Below are positions 1-9,306 of a DNA stretch of 64,000 nt, in pieces. The stretch is taken from the NCBI GenBank assembly GCA_038150305.1, contig JAYOTG010000002.1, positions 1 through 64,000 of the forward strand, in the 5' to 3' direction. The DNA is from MGIIa-L3 sp038150305. GTDB lineage: Archaea > Thermoplasmatota > Poseidoniia > Poseidoniales > Poseidoniaceae. The stretch's first letter is position 1, and the number at the start of each line of letters is the position of its first letter. The translations under genes and the position numbers were made by a program. The notes beneath the pieces are model-generated. The model was not told the origin of the DNA. It searched no databases and saw only the letters and a program-made list of their open reading frames with translations.

Positions 1-833
1 ACGCCATCCTCTCGGCGGCCGGGATCCCCATGATCTCCTACGCCTCCACCAACCCGTCGCTCTCCAGCGACGCGGACTACCCGCTGTTCTACCGCATCGT
101 GCCGAGCGACGCGATTCAGGGCCCAGCGGCCGCGGACATGATGTCCGAGGCCGGTGCGACCGACCTCGCCATCCTCCACATGACCAACGACTACGGCTCC
201 GGCCTCGCCGACGCGGTCGAGACCGCTTGGAACGAGACCATGCCGATGTGCTCCGCCGGCAAGATCGGCTACGAAGAGACCGCGACGGACTTCGCTGCCT
301 CCGCTCAGGCCATCGCTGACGCGGGCTGCTCCGCCGTCTTCCTCTCCAGCTACATCAACGACGCCGCCCTCATCATTGAGGCGCTCCACGAGGCGAACTA
401 CACCGGTCACATCTTCTCCGGTGACGGCCCCGCTGGTGTCGGTCTCTACGAGAAGTACGCGGGCAACGACAGCGGCCTGACCAACGTCACCGTCACCTCG
501 CCCCGTGCTGGCGCGACCTACGGTGACTTCGACGCCCGCTACGACGCGAACGCGGCCGAGGTCGGCAGCATCAAGCAGTACGTCCTGACGGCCTACGACG
601 CGACCATGATCATTGGTAAGGCGTCCCAGACCGACGGCAGCATGACCGACGGCATCGAGTCCGTCGGCACCAACTACGAAGGCTCCTCTGGCCTGCTCAA
701 CTTCCTCGACAACGGGGACGTTGGTGGTGCCGGCTACAACATCTGCACCTACTCCGGTGACTCTGCAGATGCCGACGCTGGCTTCGCCTGCAACAAGTAC
801 TGGACCGCCGAAGGCGGCGTCCAGTCGGCCTGA
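1..833 (+). CDS. livK: Branched-chain amino-acid ABC transporter substrate-binding protein (5' end missing)
   Basis: The frame is open at the left edge of the window; 276 codons are visible, so the signal peptide and N-terminal lobe are missing. The first visible residues (AILSAAGIPMISYAST) match the type I periplasmic-binding-protein fold of the LivK/Peripla_BP_6 family, where an AG-hP-hIS strand precedes the ligand pocket. Further on, a YDATMIIG helix resembles the family's C-terminal lobe. Several cysteines in the extracellular lobe suggest disulfides. The ATG at position 30 is internal to the domain and is not the real start. The fused permease gene follows about 110 bases later, then both ATPases, so this is the ligand-capturing part of a Liv-type importer. 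The exact ligand (branched-chain amino acid, other amino acid or amide) cannot be told from sequence. Confidence 0.88.
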   Translation, partial: AILSAAGIPMISYASTNPSLSSDADYPLFYRIVPSDAIQGPAAADMMSEAGATDLAILHMTNDYGSGLADAVETAWNETMPMCSAGKIGYEETATDFAASAQAIADAGCSAVFLSSYINDAALIIEALHEANYTGHIFSGDGPAGVGLYEKYAGNDSGLTNVTVTSPRAGATYGDFDARYDANAAEVGSIKQYVLTAYDATMIIGKASQTDGSMTDGIESVGTNYEGSSGLLNFLDNGDVGGAGYNICTYSGDSADADAGFACNKYWTAEGGVQSA

Positions 834-945
834 AGTCGATCGGCTTTCCTTCGCACGAACGTGCGGCGGACAGGGCGTCACGGCGGGCCTCGGCCTGCCG
901 TGACGTCCACCGTTCGAGGAACGTTGAGAGCGGGAGCGAGGAGCG

Positions 946-3900
946 ATGTCAACGTCTCCCCTCGCTCGATGGCAGACCCTTCCCCGTGGCACCAAGCGGT
1001 TGGTGATCACGGCCCTGGTGGCGCTTGACGCCGTCCTTGGCCTGCTTCACGGGGCAGGGAGCCTCAACCTGCTCGACGTGCTCCTGTTTGGAAACCTCCC
1101 AGGCGACCTCGTCTGGCTTCTGCAAACCGTTCAACTGATTTGCACCGGTTTCGCGGTGGTCAAGGTCGTCTTCGATGACCTGCCTCCTTCCCGCCTGCGG
1201 GTGGGCATCATCGCGCTCTCGCCCATCCTCTTGCTGATTCACGTCCTGTTCAGCTTGGAGATCCTGCTTCGGGGTCAAGGGCTCAGCACGACGGTCAACC
1301 TCGACCTCGCTTCGCTCGGGATGGACACCCTCACGTGGTCGGCCACCTACCTGGCCATCGCGGTCGGTTGCACCCTCACCTACGCGGTTCAGCGCTACGG
1401 CAACTTCGCACAGTCGGAGTTCTTCATGGTCGGGATGTATGCCGGCGTCGTCCTCGGTTGGATGGAGCACGTGCAACCCCTCGTCACCGCTCCACAAGAC
1501 GGCGTCCTCTCATGGACCGTCTTCCTGTACGCGCTCATCCTTGGTTTCCTCGTGTCCGGTTTCGCCGGGGTGGTCGTCGATCGCCTCGTGTTCAAGGGCT
1601 TCAGGGACCGCAAAGCGTCGGCTGACGTGATGATGATCGCTTCGCTTGGCGTTGCGCTCGTCCTTCGAGGCTTGCTCTACCTCCGCTTTGCATCGGATTC
1701 GAAGCGCTTCGTGCCCGACGCCGATTGGATGGACGGCAGCGGGCAAGCGTGGACGCTGCCCTCCCGCGTCTTCCGCATCGACCTCGGGGCAGGCGATCTG
1801 CAGGTGGTCAGCGAAGTGCGTGAGGCCTCCTACGCGTTCAACAACGCCATCATGCCCATTGTGACCTTTGGGACCGTCATCATGCTCCTCCTGCTCCTCA
1901 CGCGCACCCGTCTTGGCCGTCGCATGCGCGCGGTGGCGGACAACCCCGAACTGGCCGCCTCGTGCGGCATCAACGTCGAACGCGTGCAGATGATGAGCGC
2001 CTTCCTGTCGGCGGGCATCACCGGCGTGGGCGGGACCGTTTTCGGGTTGTACGTCACCTTCTCCCCACAAACCGGTTTCACCTTGCTGCTTCCGGCCTTC
2101 GCCGTCATCGTGCTCGGCACCATTGGCTCGATCAGCGGGACCATCGTGGCCGCCTTGGTCATCGGGTTCGTTCGCGCGGTGTCTTCTCCCGTGCTCATCG
2201 CCATTGGGAACCCTCTGGAGCGCACGAACTACGCCGCGATGGCGGGCGTGACCCCTTACCTGATCATCATCGCCATCCTGCTTGTCCTCCCCAAGGGACT
2301 TGGCGACGGTTGGGAGCGTTGGCGCATTGAACGCCTCCGTTCGAACGCCACCAACCGAACGGAGCCCAACCCACGTGCTGCCGCCGTGCTCGCGGTCCTG
2401 TTCGGATGGGTTGGCCTTCACCACGTGCAGCTGCGCCAGAACGCGCGAGCGGTCGCCATGGCGGGGTTGACCGGCTTGGCATGGGCGGTCCACGCCGTCT
2501 CTTCCTTCATGCGCGAGCACTCCTGGGCTGGACGTGATGCCGTGGCCCCAAGCGGCATGGACGCCGCCACCTCCGAGGCGTGGCTGAGCCTTGTGGGCAC
2601 CGAACAGGCCGTGCTCAGCACCTTTGGCCTGCTGGGCGACGTGATGTGGCCCCTGATTCCGCTGCTCGTGTGGGCCTACGCCTTGCGTGAAGCCTACCTT
2701 CTCAACGCGGGGCGCCTCGACGAAGACCCCTTCCCTTCCCTCACGCGGACGTGGGCCAGCTTCACCGGCCGCCTTGGGCGCTTCACCACCGCGTGTTCTG
2801 AGGCGTTGCGTCAAGGGCTTGGACGCCTCACCGGATTGATGCCCGCAGCCGGCGGTGGCGCGATGCCGCTCAACGGCTCACTTGACGGTCTGCAGGACCT
2901 CTTGAAAGGCGCGTCCTCCCGCCTCACGGAATGGTCGGAGGCCAGGACCACCGAACGGGGTTCAACACGCGCCTTCCTCCTGTTTTCTGCCGTCCTCCTC
3001 CTCATCATCCTCTGGTTGCCGTTGGATGGACGCGACGATTGGGGCTTCTACAAGTCGCTGCAGGTCAGCAACGTGTTGACCACCTTCGCGATTTTCCTCT
3101 TGCTCGCCTTCTCCCTGAACCTCCACACCGGAATGACCGGCCTGCTGAACTTCGGTGTGATTTTCTTCGCCAGCATCGGTGCCATTCTCGTCGGCATCCT
3201 GACGGCGCCGGAGGAATACTTCGGCTACGATTGGCCGATCTTCCCTGCCGTGCTGATGGCGATGATCGTCGGCGCGGCCGCGGGATGGTTGATGGCCGGC
3301 CCGACGGCGCGCCTGCGCAGCGATTACTTCGCCATCATCACCATCTCGATGGGCGAGGTCGTTCGGCTCCTGCTGAGCGGCGAGCCGCTTCTCCGGGTCG
3401 GTGCGAACGCCTCGGCCATCGGCATTGGGCAGTACCCGAAACCGCTCAACGTGTGGTGGTTCTGCGGGCGTGAACCCCAACTCACCTCGGCGGGTGAGGT
3501 CATGTCGCCTGTGGCCTGTTCGCTTGATCCAACCATCACGAGTGCCGCTTCCATCGTCGGCGAGTGGCTGGGCTTCACGAAGCCGGCCCCCTACATGCTG
3601 CTCCTGGCCCTGCTCGGCATCGCTGCCGCAGCGCTGACCTGGTTCGTGCTCTCGACCCTGTACCGCTCGCCGTGGGGGCGCGTGTTGCGGGCCATCCGGG
3701 AAGACGAGGACGTCGCTCAACACCACGGTCACGACATCATGCGGCACAAGGCGATGAGCCTCGCCGTCGGTGGCGCCATCGCCGCGCTGGCTGGAGCCCT
3801 GTGGGCGTGGAAACTTGGCGGGTTCCAACCCAGTTTCATGTCGCCGGCCCGCTCCACCTTCCTCGTCTGGGCGGCCTTCATCATCGGCGGAGCAGCCAAC

Positions 3901-4371
3901 AACCGGGGCATGATCATCGGAGCGATGATCATCGCGCTCATGGAGTTCTTCTTCAACGTCCTCGTCGCGGCTCAGGGCTCCTCCGACTTGCCCTTGCATG
4001 GCGTGGCCGACAGCATTGACGTCCTCTTCCAATGGTCGGTGCTTACGCCCTTCCAGCCGGCCGTGGTGCTGCTTGTTTTGGCGGCAGTGATGGCCTTCTT
4101 CCGGTCCAGCAAAGCCGCGGAAACGCTCGGCCTGCTCGGCTTGACCATGCTCATCCTTGGCGTGTTGCTGGGAGGCGAAGGCCATCATTCCATCACCGAG
4201 GTCTTCCCTGAGGTGCTCGGCGGCGTCACTCCGAAGATGGGCTTCGTCAAGGAGGTGCTCGTCGGTCTTCTCATCGTGTTCTCGCTGAAGTTCAACGCCA
4301 AGGGCTTGCTTCCAGAAGTCCCCTTCCGTCCGGACCGGCCGGGTGCTGCATCAGCGGAGGTGGACGAATGA
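946..4371 (+). CDS. livHM: Fused LivH-LivM branched-chain amino-acid ABC permease
   Basis: A 1,141-residue membrane protein that carries both permease subunits of a Liv transporter in one chain. Residues 1 to about 460 are LivH-like, with multiple membrane helices and the RMRAVADNPELAASCGIN coupling region near 325. Residues about 670-1141 are LivM-like, with the NLHTGMTGLLNFG motif and the RAIREDEDVAQHHG coupling region. Between them lies an extra segment of about 200 residues. Its start (NPRAAAVLAVLFGWVGLHH, about 475-493) resembles a TM2 domain, and it adds further hydrophobic helices. Normally LivH and LivM are separate proteins of about 300-400 residues. The start codon ATG follows GGGAGCGAGGAGCG. 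The stop overlaps the livG start (ATGA). The fusion fixes a 1:1 permease ratio. The role of the insert is unknown. Confidence 0.9.
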   Translation: MSTSPLARWQTLPRGTKRLVITALVALDAVLGLLHGAGSLNLLDVLLFGNLPGDLVWLLQTVQLICTGFAVVKVVFDDLPPSRLRVGIIALSPILLLIHVLFSLEILLRGQGLSTTVNLDLASLGMDTLTWSATYLAIAVGCTLTYAVQRYGNFAQSEFFMVGMYAGVVLGWMEHVQPLVTAPQDGVLSWTVFLYALILGFLVSGFAGVVVDRLVFKGFRDRKASADVMMIASLGVALVLRGLLYLRFASDSKRFVPDADWMDGSGQAWTLPSRVFRIDLGAGDLQVVSEVREASYAFNNAIMPIVTFGTVIMLLLLLTRTRLGRRMRAVADNPELAASCGINVERVQMMSAFLSAGITGVGGTVFGLYVTFSPQTGFTLLLPAFAVIVLGTIGSISGTIVAALVIGFVRAVSSPVLIAIGNPLERTNYAAMAGVTPYLIIIAILLVLPKGLGDGWERWRIERLRSNATNRTEPNPRAAAVLAVLFGWVGLHHVQLRQNARAVAMAGLTGLAWAVHAVSSFMREHSWAGRDAVAPSGMDAATSEAWLSLVGTEQAVLSTFGLLGDVMWPLIPLLVWAYALREAYLLNAGRLDEDPFPSLTRTWASFTGRLGRFTTACSEALRQGLGRLTGLMPAAGGGAMPLNGSLDGLQDLLKGASSRLTEWSEARTTERGSTRAFLLFSAVLLLIILWLPLDGRDDWGFYKSLQVSNVLTTFAIFLLLAFSLNLHTGMTGLLNFGVIFFASIGAILVGILTAPEEYFGYDWPIFPAVLMAMIVGAAAGWLMAGPTARLRSDYFAIITISMGEVVRLLLSGEPLLRVGANASAIGIGQYPKPLNVWWFCGREPQLTSAGEVMSPVACSLDPTITSAASIVGEWLGFTKPAPYMLLLALLGIAAAALTWFVLSTLYRSPWGRVLRAIREDEDVAQHHGHDIMRHKAMSLAVGGAIAALAGALWAWKLGGFQPSFMSPARSTFLVWAAFIIGGAANNRGMIIGAMIIALMEFFFNVLVAAQGSSDLPLHGVADSIDVLFQWSVLTPFQPAVVLLVLAAVMAFFRSSKAAETLGLLGLTMLILGVLLGGEGHHSITEVFPEVLGGVTPKMGFVKEVLVGLLIVFSLKFNAKGLLPEVPFRPDRPGAASAEVDE

Positions 4372-5150
4372 GCGTGTCCCTGAAGGTGGACGGCCTCCGC
4401 ATGGAGTTCGGTGGCCTCGTTGCGGTCAAGGACGTCTCCTTTGAGGTGGCCAAGGGCGAAATGGTCGGCCTGATCGGCCCGAACGGCTGTGGGAAATCGA
4501 CGACCTTCAACTGCATCAGCGGCTTGCTCGATCAAACGCGTGGGCGCGTCGAGGTGTTCGGGAACGACGCCTCCACCATGCGTCCGGAACAGATTCAGCG
4601 CCTTGGGATGACTCGAACCTTCCAACACACGCGCCTGTGGCGCGAGATGACGGTCATCGAGAACCTCCTCGTGCCCCCTCGCAAGCAATTCCGCCCGCTT
4701 GACGTGCTGTGGAAGGGTCGCAAGCACGCCGCAGAGCAGGCTCGGCTTGCGCGCGCCTACGACGTGCTCGATGAACTCGAAGTGCCGCACATGGCGCACA
4801 ACCTCGCAAGCGAGCTCTCGGGCGGTCAAAGCAAGCTGGTGGACATCGGTCGCTCGATGATGGGCGAGCCCGGTTTGCTGCTGCTGGACGAGCCCGTGGC
4901 CGGCGTGGCCGGCCCGCTGGCGATGAAGATCTTCGCCAACCTCCGTCGCTTGGTCGATGAAACGGGCATTTCCATCCTCGTCATCGAGCATAACATGGAC
5001 TTCATCTTGCGCCAAGGCGTCGACCGCATCGTGGTCATGAACGAGGGCGAGGTGCTCATGCAGGGCACGCCCGACGAGGTGCGAAGCAACCGGGCGGTGG
5101 TGGAAGCCTACCTCGGTTCTGCGGGTGATGCTGGAGGTGAGGAGGAATGA
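4368..5150 (+). CDS. livG: Branched-chain amino-acid ABC transporter ATPase LivG
   Basis: A 260-residue ABC ATPase of LivG size. It has Walker A GPNGCGKST (residues 37-45), signature LSGGQ (150-154), Walker B LLLLDEP (170-176), and the switch histidine in VIEHNMDF. The EHNMD form and the long region between Walker A and the signature are typical of LivG rather than LivF. It starts inside the end of the permease gene (ATGA overlap) and its own stop overlaps livF in the same way, so the three cytoplasmic/membrane parts are translationally coupled. It powers import together with LivF. Membrane-peripheral, cytoplasmic face. Confidence 0.95.
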   Translation: MSVSLKVDGLRMEFGGLVAVKDVSFEVAKGEMVGLIGPNGCGKSTTFNCISGLLDQTRGRVEVFGNDASTMRPEQIQRLGMTRTFQHTRLWREMTVIENLLVPPRKQFRPLDVLWKGRKHAAEQARLARAYDVLDELEVPHMAHNLASELSGGQSKLVDIGRSMMGEPGLLLLDEPVAGVAGPLAMKIFANLRRLVDETGISILVIEHNMDFILRQGVDRIVVMNEGEVLMQGTPDEVRSNRAVVEAYLGSAGDAGGEEE

Positions 5151-5866
5151 GCCGCGTGTTGGAGGTCACCGGCCTCGAGGGAGGCTACGGTGCCGTGCAG
5201 ATCCTCTATGGCATTGACCTGCACGTCGACGAGGGCGAATTCGTGACCATCATCGGGCCCAACGGCTGCGGCAAATCCACCTTCATCAAGACCATCTTTG
5301 GCATTGCGAAGCACTACGGCGGCCAAGTGCTCTACCGTGGCGAGCCCATCGAGGGCCTGCGAAGCGACCAACTCGTCTCGAAGGGCATCGCCTACGTGCC
5401 TCAGGTGAACAACGTCTTCCCGTCTCTGTCGGTGGAAGAAAACCTGCAGATGGGCGGCAACAGCCTGCCCGGTCCTCTGCTCAATCAGCGCATCGAGCGT
5501 GCGCTGGACATGTTTCCCGACCTGCGCAGCCGAGAACACGACCTGGCCGCGTCGTTGTCGGGCGGTGAGCGGCAGATGCTCGCCATTTCCCGCGCGCTGA
5601 TTGCAGACCCGTCCTTCCTGCTGCTCGACGAACCCACCGCGGCGCTGTCCCCGCTTTATCAGCAGCAGATCATCGAGCGCATCGACGCCCTGCGTGAGCA
5701 GGGCATCACGGTCCTCATCGTCGAACAGAACGCGCGCCTGAGCCTTGCCCGTTCGGACCGCGGCTACATCATGGCCAACGGAAAGGTCGTGCTGACAGGC
5801 ACGGCGCAGCACATCCTGACCGACCCAGACATCGGGCAGTACTTCCTCGGCACGCACGACGATTGA
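5147..5866 (+). CDS. livF: Branched-chain amino-acid ABC transporter ATPase LivF
   Basis: A 239-residue ABC ATPase. It has Walker A GPNGCGKST (37-45), signature LSGGE (137-141), Walker B LLLDEP (158-163), and switch region VEQNARLSL, the usual LivF form. Its ATG overlaps the livG stop. It is the last gene of the liv operon. The next gene, a LysE-type exporter, is on the opposite strand and converges with only 4 bases between the stops, so no separate terminator is obvious. Confidence 0.95.
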   Translation: MSRVLEVTGLEGGYGAVQILYGIDLHVDEGEFVTIIGPNGCGKSTFIKTIFGIAKHYGGQVLYRGEPIEGLRSDQLVSKGIAYVPQVNNVFPSLSVEENLQMGGNSLPGPLLNQRIERALDMFPDLRSREHDLAASLSGGERQMLAISRALIADPSFLLLDEPTAALSPLYQQQIIERIDALREQGITVLIVEQNARLSLARSDRGYIMANGKVVLTGTAQHILTDPDIGQYFLGTHDD

Positions 5867-5870
5867 GGCC

Positions 5871-6485
5871 TCACATCAGCGGCAGCAGCAGGCCTGCAGC
5901 AAAGCCGAACATCATGACCGCGATGCCGCGGTCGATCCATCGCCACGCCTCTGGGCGCGCGAACACCTTCGCCATCGCACTGGAACCGTAGCCCAAGGCG
6001 AAGAAGAAGAGCACGGACGCCAACGAAGCGCCCGCCGTGAAGGCAAGCCGCCCCCCTGCATCGAAGCGCAGCGCGTAGCCGCCGATGAGCACGAGTGTGT
6101 CGAGGTAGACCAGCGGGTTGAGGAAGGTGAAGGCCAAGGCCGCCAACAGCGTCTGAGCCAGTGGTGCGGGCGCAGTCCCTTCGAGCTCGAGTCCTTCTGG
6201 GTCCATGGAGGAGCGCCAACGGAGGGCGCCATAGGCCACCAAGAAGGCCACGGCGGCGAGGGTCATCGGCGCGTGAAAACCCTCTATGCCGGCCAAGACT
6301 GAACCGACGCCGAGCGTGCCCAGCGAAATGAGCAGGATGTCCGCCAAGGTGCAGACCAAGCAGACGGCAAAGACGTGGGAACGCAGCAGGCCTTGACGGA
6401 TGACGAAGGCGTTCTGCGGCCCAAGCGCGACGATGAGGCCCAGGCTCAGCCCAAAGCCCTGCAGGGCCGCGCTCAGCGCCGTCAT
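5871..6485 (-). CDS. LysE/ArgO-type amino-acid exporter
   Basis: A 204-residue integral membrane protein with about six hydrophobic segments. The N-terminal GLSLGLIVALGPQNAFVIRQG is the hallmark of the LysE/ArgO family, basic amino-acid efflux carriers in which the GPQNAF motif sits in the first helix. Length matches the family (about 200). It converges on the liv importer operon, so uptake and efflux of amino acids are encoded side by side. Substrate is likely lysine or arginine by family, but that is inferred. Confident as to family, less so for substrate. Confidence 0.88.
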   Translation of the reverse strand: MTALSAALQGFGLSLGLIVALGPQNAFVIRQGLLRSHVFAVCLVCTLADILLISLGTLGVGSVLAGIEGFHAPMTLAAVAFLVAYGALRWRSSMDPEGLELEGTAPAPLAQTLLAALAFTFLNPLVYLDTLVLIGGYALRFDAGGRLAFTAGASLASVLFFFALGYGSSAMAKVFARPEAWRWIDRGIAVMMFGFAAGLLLPLM

Positions 6486-6620
6486 GGTGCAGCGTTGGCC
6501 TCTGGGACTTCAAGCGCGTGGCCGCCAACTGTCCGCTTCAAAGCGCATCGCCGGTATTTCTATTGATGTAGGCCGTTATTGGATGTTGAAAAGTACTGAA
6601 GGGTCAACGGACGTGATTTG

Positions 6621-8438
6621 ATGCTTGGAGCCGACCTTAGGGAGCACTATGCAGCGGACCTTGGTCGCTTGGAACGGCTGATGACCGGGAAGGAACCACC
6701 AGTCAACAGGACATCCTACAATGCATTTCGCGCCAAGCAGCCGAATGAGGTCCGGTGCCCGACGTGTGAAGAGGTTGCGCCACCTACGTCGTTCACAGTT
6801 GAACACGTTCATCCAATCATCCTGGGCGGCACCAATGATGAGTCGAACTTGACCATGATGTGTTTGGAATGCAATCATGGTCGAGAACACGTGATGGCCA
6901 AGGTGCTTGGTTCAACCAGCCTTGCCTCCCTCAGAAAGCGATGGAGCGTCATCGCCGAACCGGTGTCGTCCCTTTTGGTATGGCTGCTGATCACCGGAAA
7001 GCGGGGAAGTGAGGGGTGGGGCTATTTCCCAACCCTCGATGCTGAATTTCGAACCCAACGCAACCTCGATCAGTTGCCAACACGCGTCGTCAGGACTGAC
7101 CAATCGGAAGAGCTGCCAGTTGAGCCGACCCTTCTGGGCCGCATTCGATTTGGTTTTCGCACGCTCCGTGATGCGTTGAAGGAAAGTCCACGACCGACTC
7201 AGGAGCAGCGGGACAAGGTGGCGTATTCTTGCCCATGTGGCCTGGACGTCGGGGTGCCAAGCACCTATGCGGGTTGGTTCCGATGTCCTTCCTGCCATTC
7301 ACGCGTCAAGCGCAGTGCAGTTGGGTCATTCGAGGTCGAAAGTGATGAGTATGGGACCAGAGAACTCAAACAACAACGCAGGGCGACTGCGACCGCGTAC
7401 TTACAGGACCTGGTGGCTACGGATTCCAGTTTTGGTGAAATCCGTGAGGAGTTCTTCGCTTGGGCCATGAAGGAGTTTGAGCTCACGAGCAGAATTGACG
7501 TGCGGACAGCCATTGGCATCTCCAGGAGATTCAGTTTTCCCTCCATCTGCAGGAAATTGCTTTCCGATGAACATAGTTCTGTGATGGAGCAAAAAAGGAA
7601 AACAGAGGTCGCTGCCCATGCATCACAGCCGGAAGAAATCGATGCTTTACCATCGATTCAACAGGTTTCACAGCGCCGGGCGGCGGAAGATTTCTTCCAA
7701 GCCAACATCCCAGAAGCGCCGTTGTGGATCAAGGGGAGCCAACTTGGTATTCGTCTCTCCGACTTCCTCATCGAGGAAGGATACGAAGGCCGCCCTGTGC
7801 TCAACGAGGCGTTGGGGCTTGAATCAAGCAGCTCTTTGGAAGAACTGATTGCTCACTGCCTCGGAGACAAGGTTGCCTCCAGATGGCCCGAGAAAACCAT
7901 CGTCGAATTCCAATTACAAGACCCCCCGCATCAGGTGGCCTCTAAAACCGAAGACGTTCGTCAAACCAATCCACCAGATGGACCACAACCTGAGGATGAA
8001 CCCAGTGATGTTGGGGGTGTTGAGTACGATGAGAAGCAGAGTTTCCTTGAGGGATTCTGCGTAAACGATATCGCCACGGCCAATGGACTGGAACACTACT
8101 GTCTTCAGGAGATCATGGTTGAAAAATTCGGGTACGATGAACCCACCCAAAACCAAATTCGGGCCTATTTTGCCCACGTCAGGTCCCGGATTGAAGGCGG
8201 GAATGAATCCGTGGCTGAATGGCATTCCATCCAGCACTTCAGTACAGGCAGCAAGGGGATACGATTTCCTCCACATCCAGATGAACTGTTCGATGCGTTG
8301 GAATACGTTCAAGCGCACAAGGAAGGGCGAACCATGTCTCAACTGCTGTTGATGATGAAAGCTGCTGATGTTGTCTCGTCAAAGTCGCGCATCACACGCA
8401 TCTTGATGCTGCTGTCGAAGGTTTGCAACCCACAATGA
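6621..8438 (+). CDS. HNH-nuclease-like protein with second zinc motif (accessory gene)
   Basis: A 605-residue protein I cannot assign to a named family. Residues 46-90 form an HNH-type zinc nuclease motif: CPTC (46-49), EHVHP (61-65) and CLECN (81-85), the CxxC...H.H...CxxCN arrangement seen in HNH endonucleases. A second possible zinc site is CPC at 204-206 with CPSC at 222-225. The remaining 380 residues lack motifs I know. They include an acidic, proline-rich linker (about 445-480) and a helical C-terminal part. An upstream TTG at 6618 is possible, but the ATG is preferred. The gene has visibly lower G+C and different codon use from its neighbours and sits alone between two conserved genes, which suggests acquisition by transfer. 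A defence or mobile-element role is possible but not shown. Confidence 0.72.
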   Translation: MLGADLREHYAADLGRLERLMTGKEPPVNRTSYNAFRAKQPNEVRCPTCEEVAPPTSFTVEHVHPIILGGTNDESNLTMMCLECNHGREHVMAKVLGSTSLASLRKRWSVIAEPVSSLLVWLLITGKRGSEGWGYFPTLDAEFRTQRNLDQLPTRVVRTDQSEELPVEPTLLGRIRFGFRTLRDALKESPRPTQEQRDKVAYSCPCGLDVGVPSTYAGWFRCPSCHSRVKRSAVGSFEVESDEYGTRELKQQRRATATAYLQDLVATDSSFGEIREEFFAWAMKEFELTSRIDVRTAIGISRRFSFPSICRKLLSDEHSSVMEQKRKTEVAAHASQPEEIDALPSIQQVSQRRAAEDFFQANIPEAPLWIKGSQLGIRLSDFLIEEGYEGRPVLNEALGLESSSSLEELIAHCLGDKVASRWPEKTIVEFQLQDPPHQVASKTEDVRQTNPPDGPQPEDEPSDVGGVEYDEKQSFLEGFCVNDIATANGLEHYCLQEIMVEKFGYDEPTQNQIRAYFAHVRSRIEGGNESVAEWHSIQHFSTGSKGIRFPPHPDELFDALEYVQAHKEGRTMSQLLLMMKAADVVSSKSRITRILMLLSKVCNPQ

Positions 8439-8444
8439 TGTAGC

Positions 8445-9263
8445 TCAGGTTTGGCAGGCGGGACAGACGTCCAACCGTCGCCCACCGACCCGCCCGTGCA
8501 CAATCGTCGATTGGCAGCGGTGGCAGGCCATGCCGTCGCGGTGGAAGACGTAATGCCGCGCGCTGCGCCGTGCCACGCCGTTGTCCCGCATCGTTTGGAA
8601 GGTCGCCATGTCCACGGTGACGCCCTTCTGGTGGTAGGCCCGGTGCGTGATGGTCACTGCGGCCTCGGCCAGCGCGTCCTTCTCTGCGTCGTTCAACTGG
8701 CCCACCCGCCGTGACGGGTCCAAGCCGGCTTCGAACAGGATCTCGCTGCGCAGGTAATTGCCCACGCCGGCGAGGAAGCGCTGATCGAGCAGCAGTCCCG
8801 CGAGTCCACGCCGCTGGAAGCGCGCTTCCTCGAGGTGCACGCGGACCTCCGCCACGGTGGTGCGCAGGTCGGCCACGTCCGGTCCGAGTTGAGCGATGTA
8901 GGGATGCCCCTCCACCTCCCAGGCTTCCAGCAGCACCACGTCGCTGGCGGACCACAGCCGGCACGCGTGCGCTTCGTTCACGAAGGCCACGCGAAGCGCC
9001 CGGTTCCACTCAGGAGGTGCCGTTGTCACCCGGTTGACCGTCCACCGTCCGTAGAGCTGGTTGTGGCTGTACAGCACATGATCGCCCACGCGGATGAGCA
9101 TCGCTTTGCTGCGCGCGTCCACCGATTCCACCTCGCGACCGACCCAACCGTCAAGCCGTCCTGCAATGGCGGGATGCTCGGCGTGCACCTCGAGCAGCGT
9201 CTTACCGACCAGGGCCTTGCGCAACCGGTCCGCAGCACGGTGGATCTCTGGCCCTTCCGGCAT
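8445..9263 (-). CDS. nei: Endonuclease VIII-like DNA glycosylase (Fpg/Nei family)
   Basis: A 272-residue base-excision-repair enzyme. The mature N-terminus PEGPEIHRAAD carries the catalytic Pro2 and Glu3. The IHRAAD continuation is the Nei (oxidised pyrimidine) form rather than the Fpg form. Lys53 lies in the conserved RSKAM loop. The C-terminus has the zinc finger, with cysteines at 247, 250, 267 and 270 and the DNA-contacting arginines in GRR (261-263). Length is normal for the family. Uncommon in archaea and probably of bacterial origin. It is convergent with the HNH gene, with 6 bases between the stops. Confidence 0.93.
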   Translation of the reverse strand: MPEGPEIHRAADRLRKALVGKTLLEVHAEHPAIAGRLDGWVGREVESVDARSKAMLIRVGDHVLYSHNQLYGRWTVNRVTTAPPEWNRALRVAFVNEAHACRLWSASDVVLLEAWEVEGHPYIAQLGPDVADLRTTVAEVRVHLEEARFQRRGLAGLLLDQRFLAGVGNYLRSEILFEAGLDPSRRVGQLNDAEKDALAEAAVTITHRAYHQKGVTVDMATFQTMRDNGVARRSARHYVFHRDGMACHRCQSTIVHGRVGGRRLDVCPACQT

Positions 9264-9306
9264 AGAGGCAAACCGGGGTCAATGGCTCAAGAAGTCCTGT
9301 GTGGCC

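Noticed and set aside
30..32. ATG at 30 as the start of the binding-protein gene
   Set aside because: The reading frame is open to the edge and the preceding residues match the family, so this ATG is internal.
1510..2814. 434-residue open frame opposite the livHM gene
   Set aside because: High-G+C shadow: its His/Glu/Arg/Gly-rich sequence has no domain, and it lies wholly within a clear permease gene.
2962..4188. 408-residue open frame opposite livHM
   Set aside because: Same kind of shadow, with low-complexity charged composition.
6485..8445. HNH gene as part of a restriction or CRISPR-type defence locus
   Set aside because: No methylase, helicase, repeats or second accessory gene is present; only the single gene can be supported.
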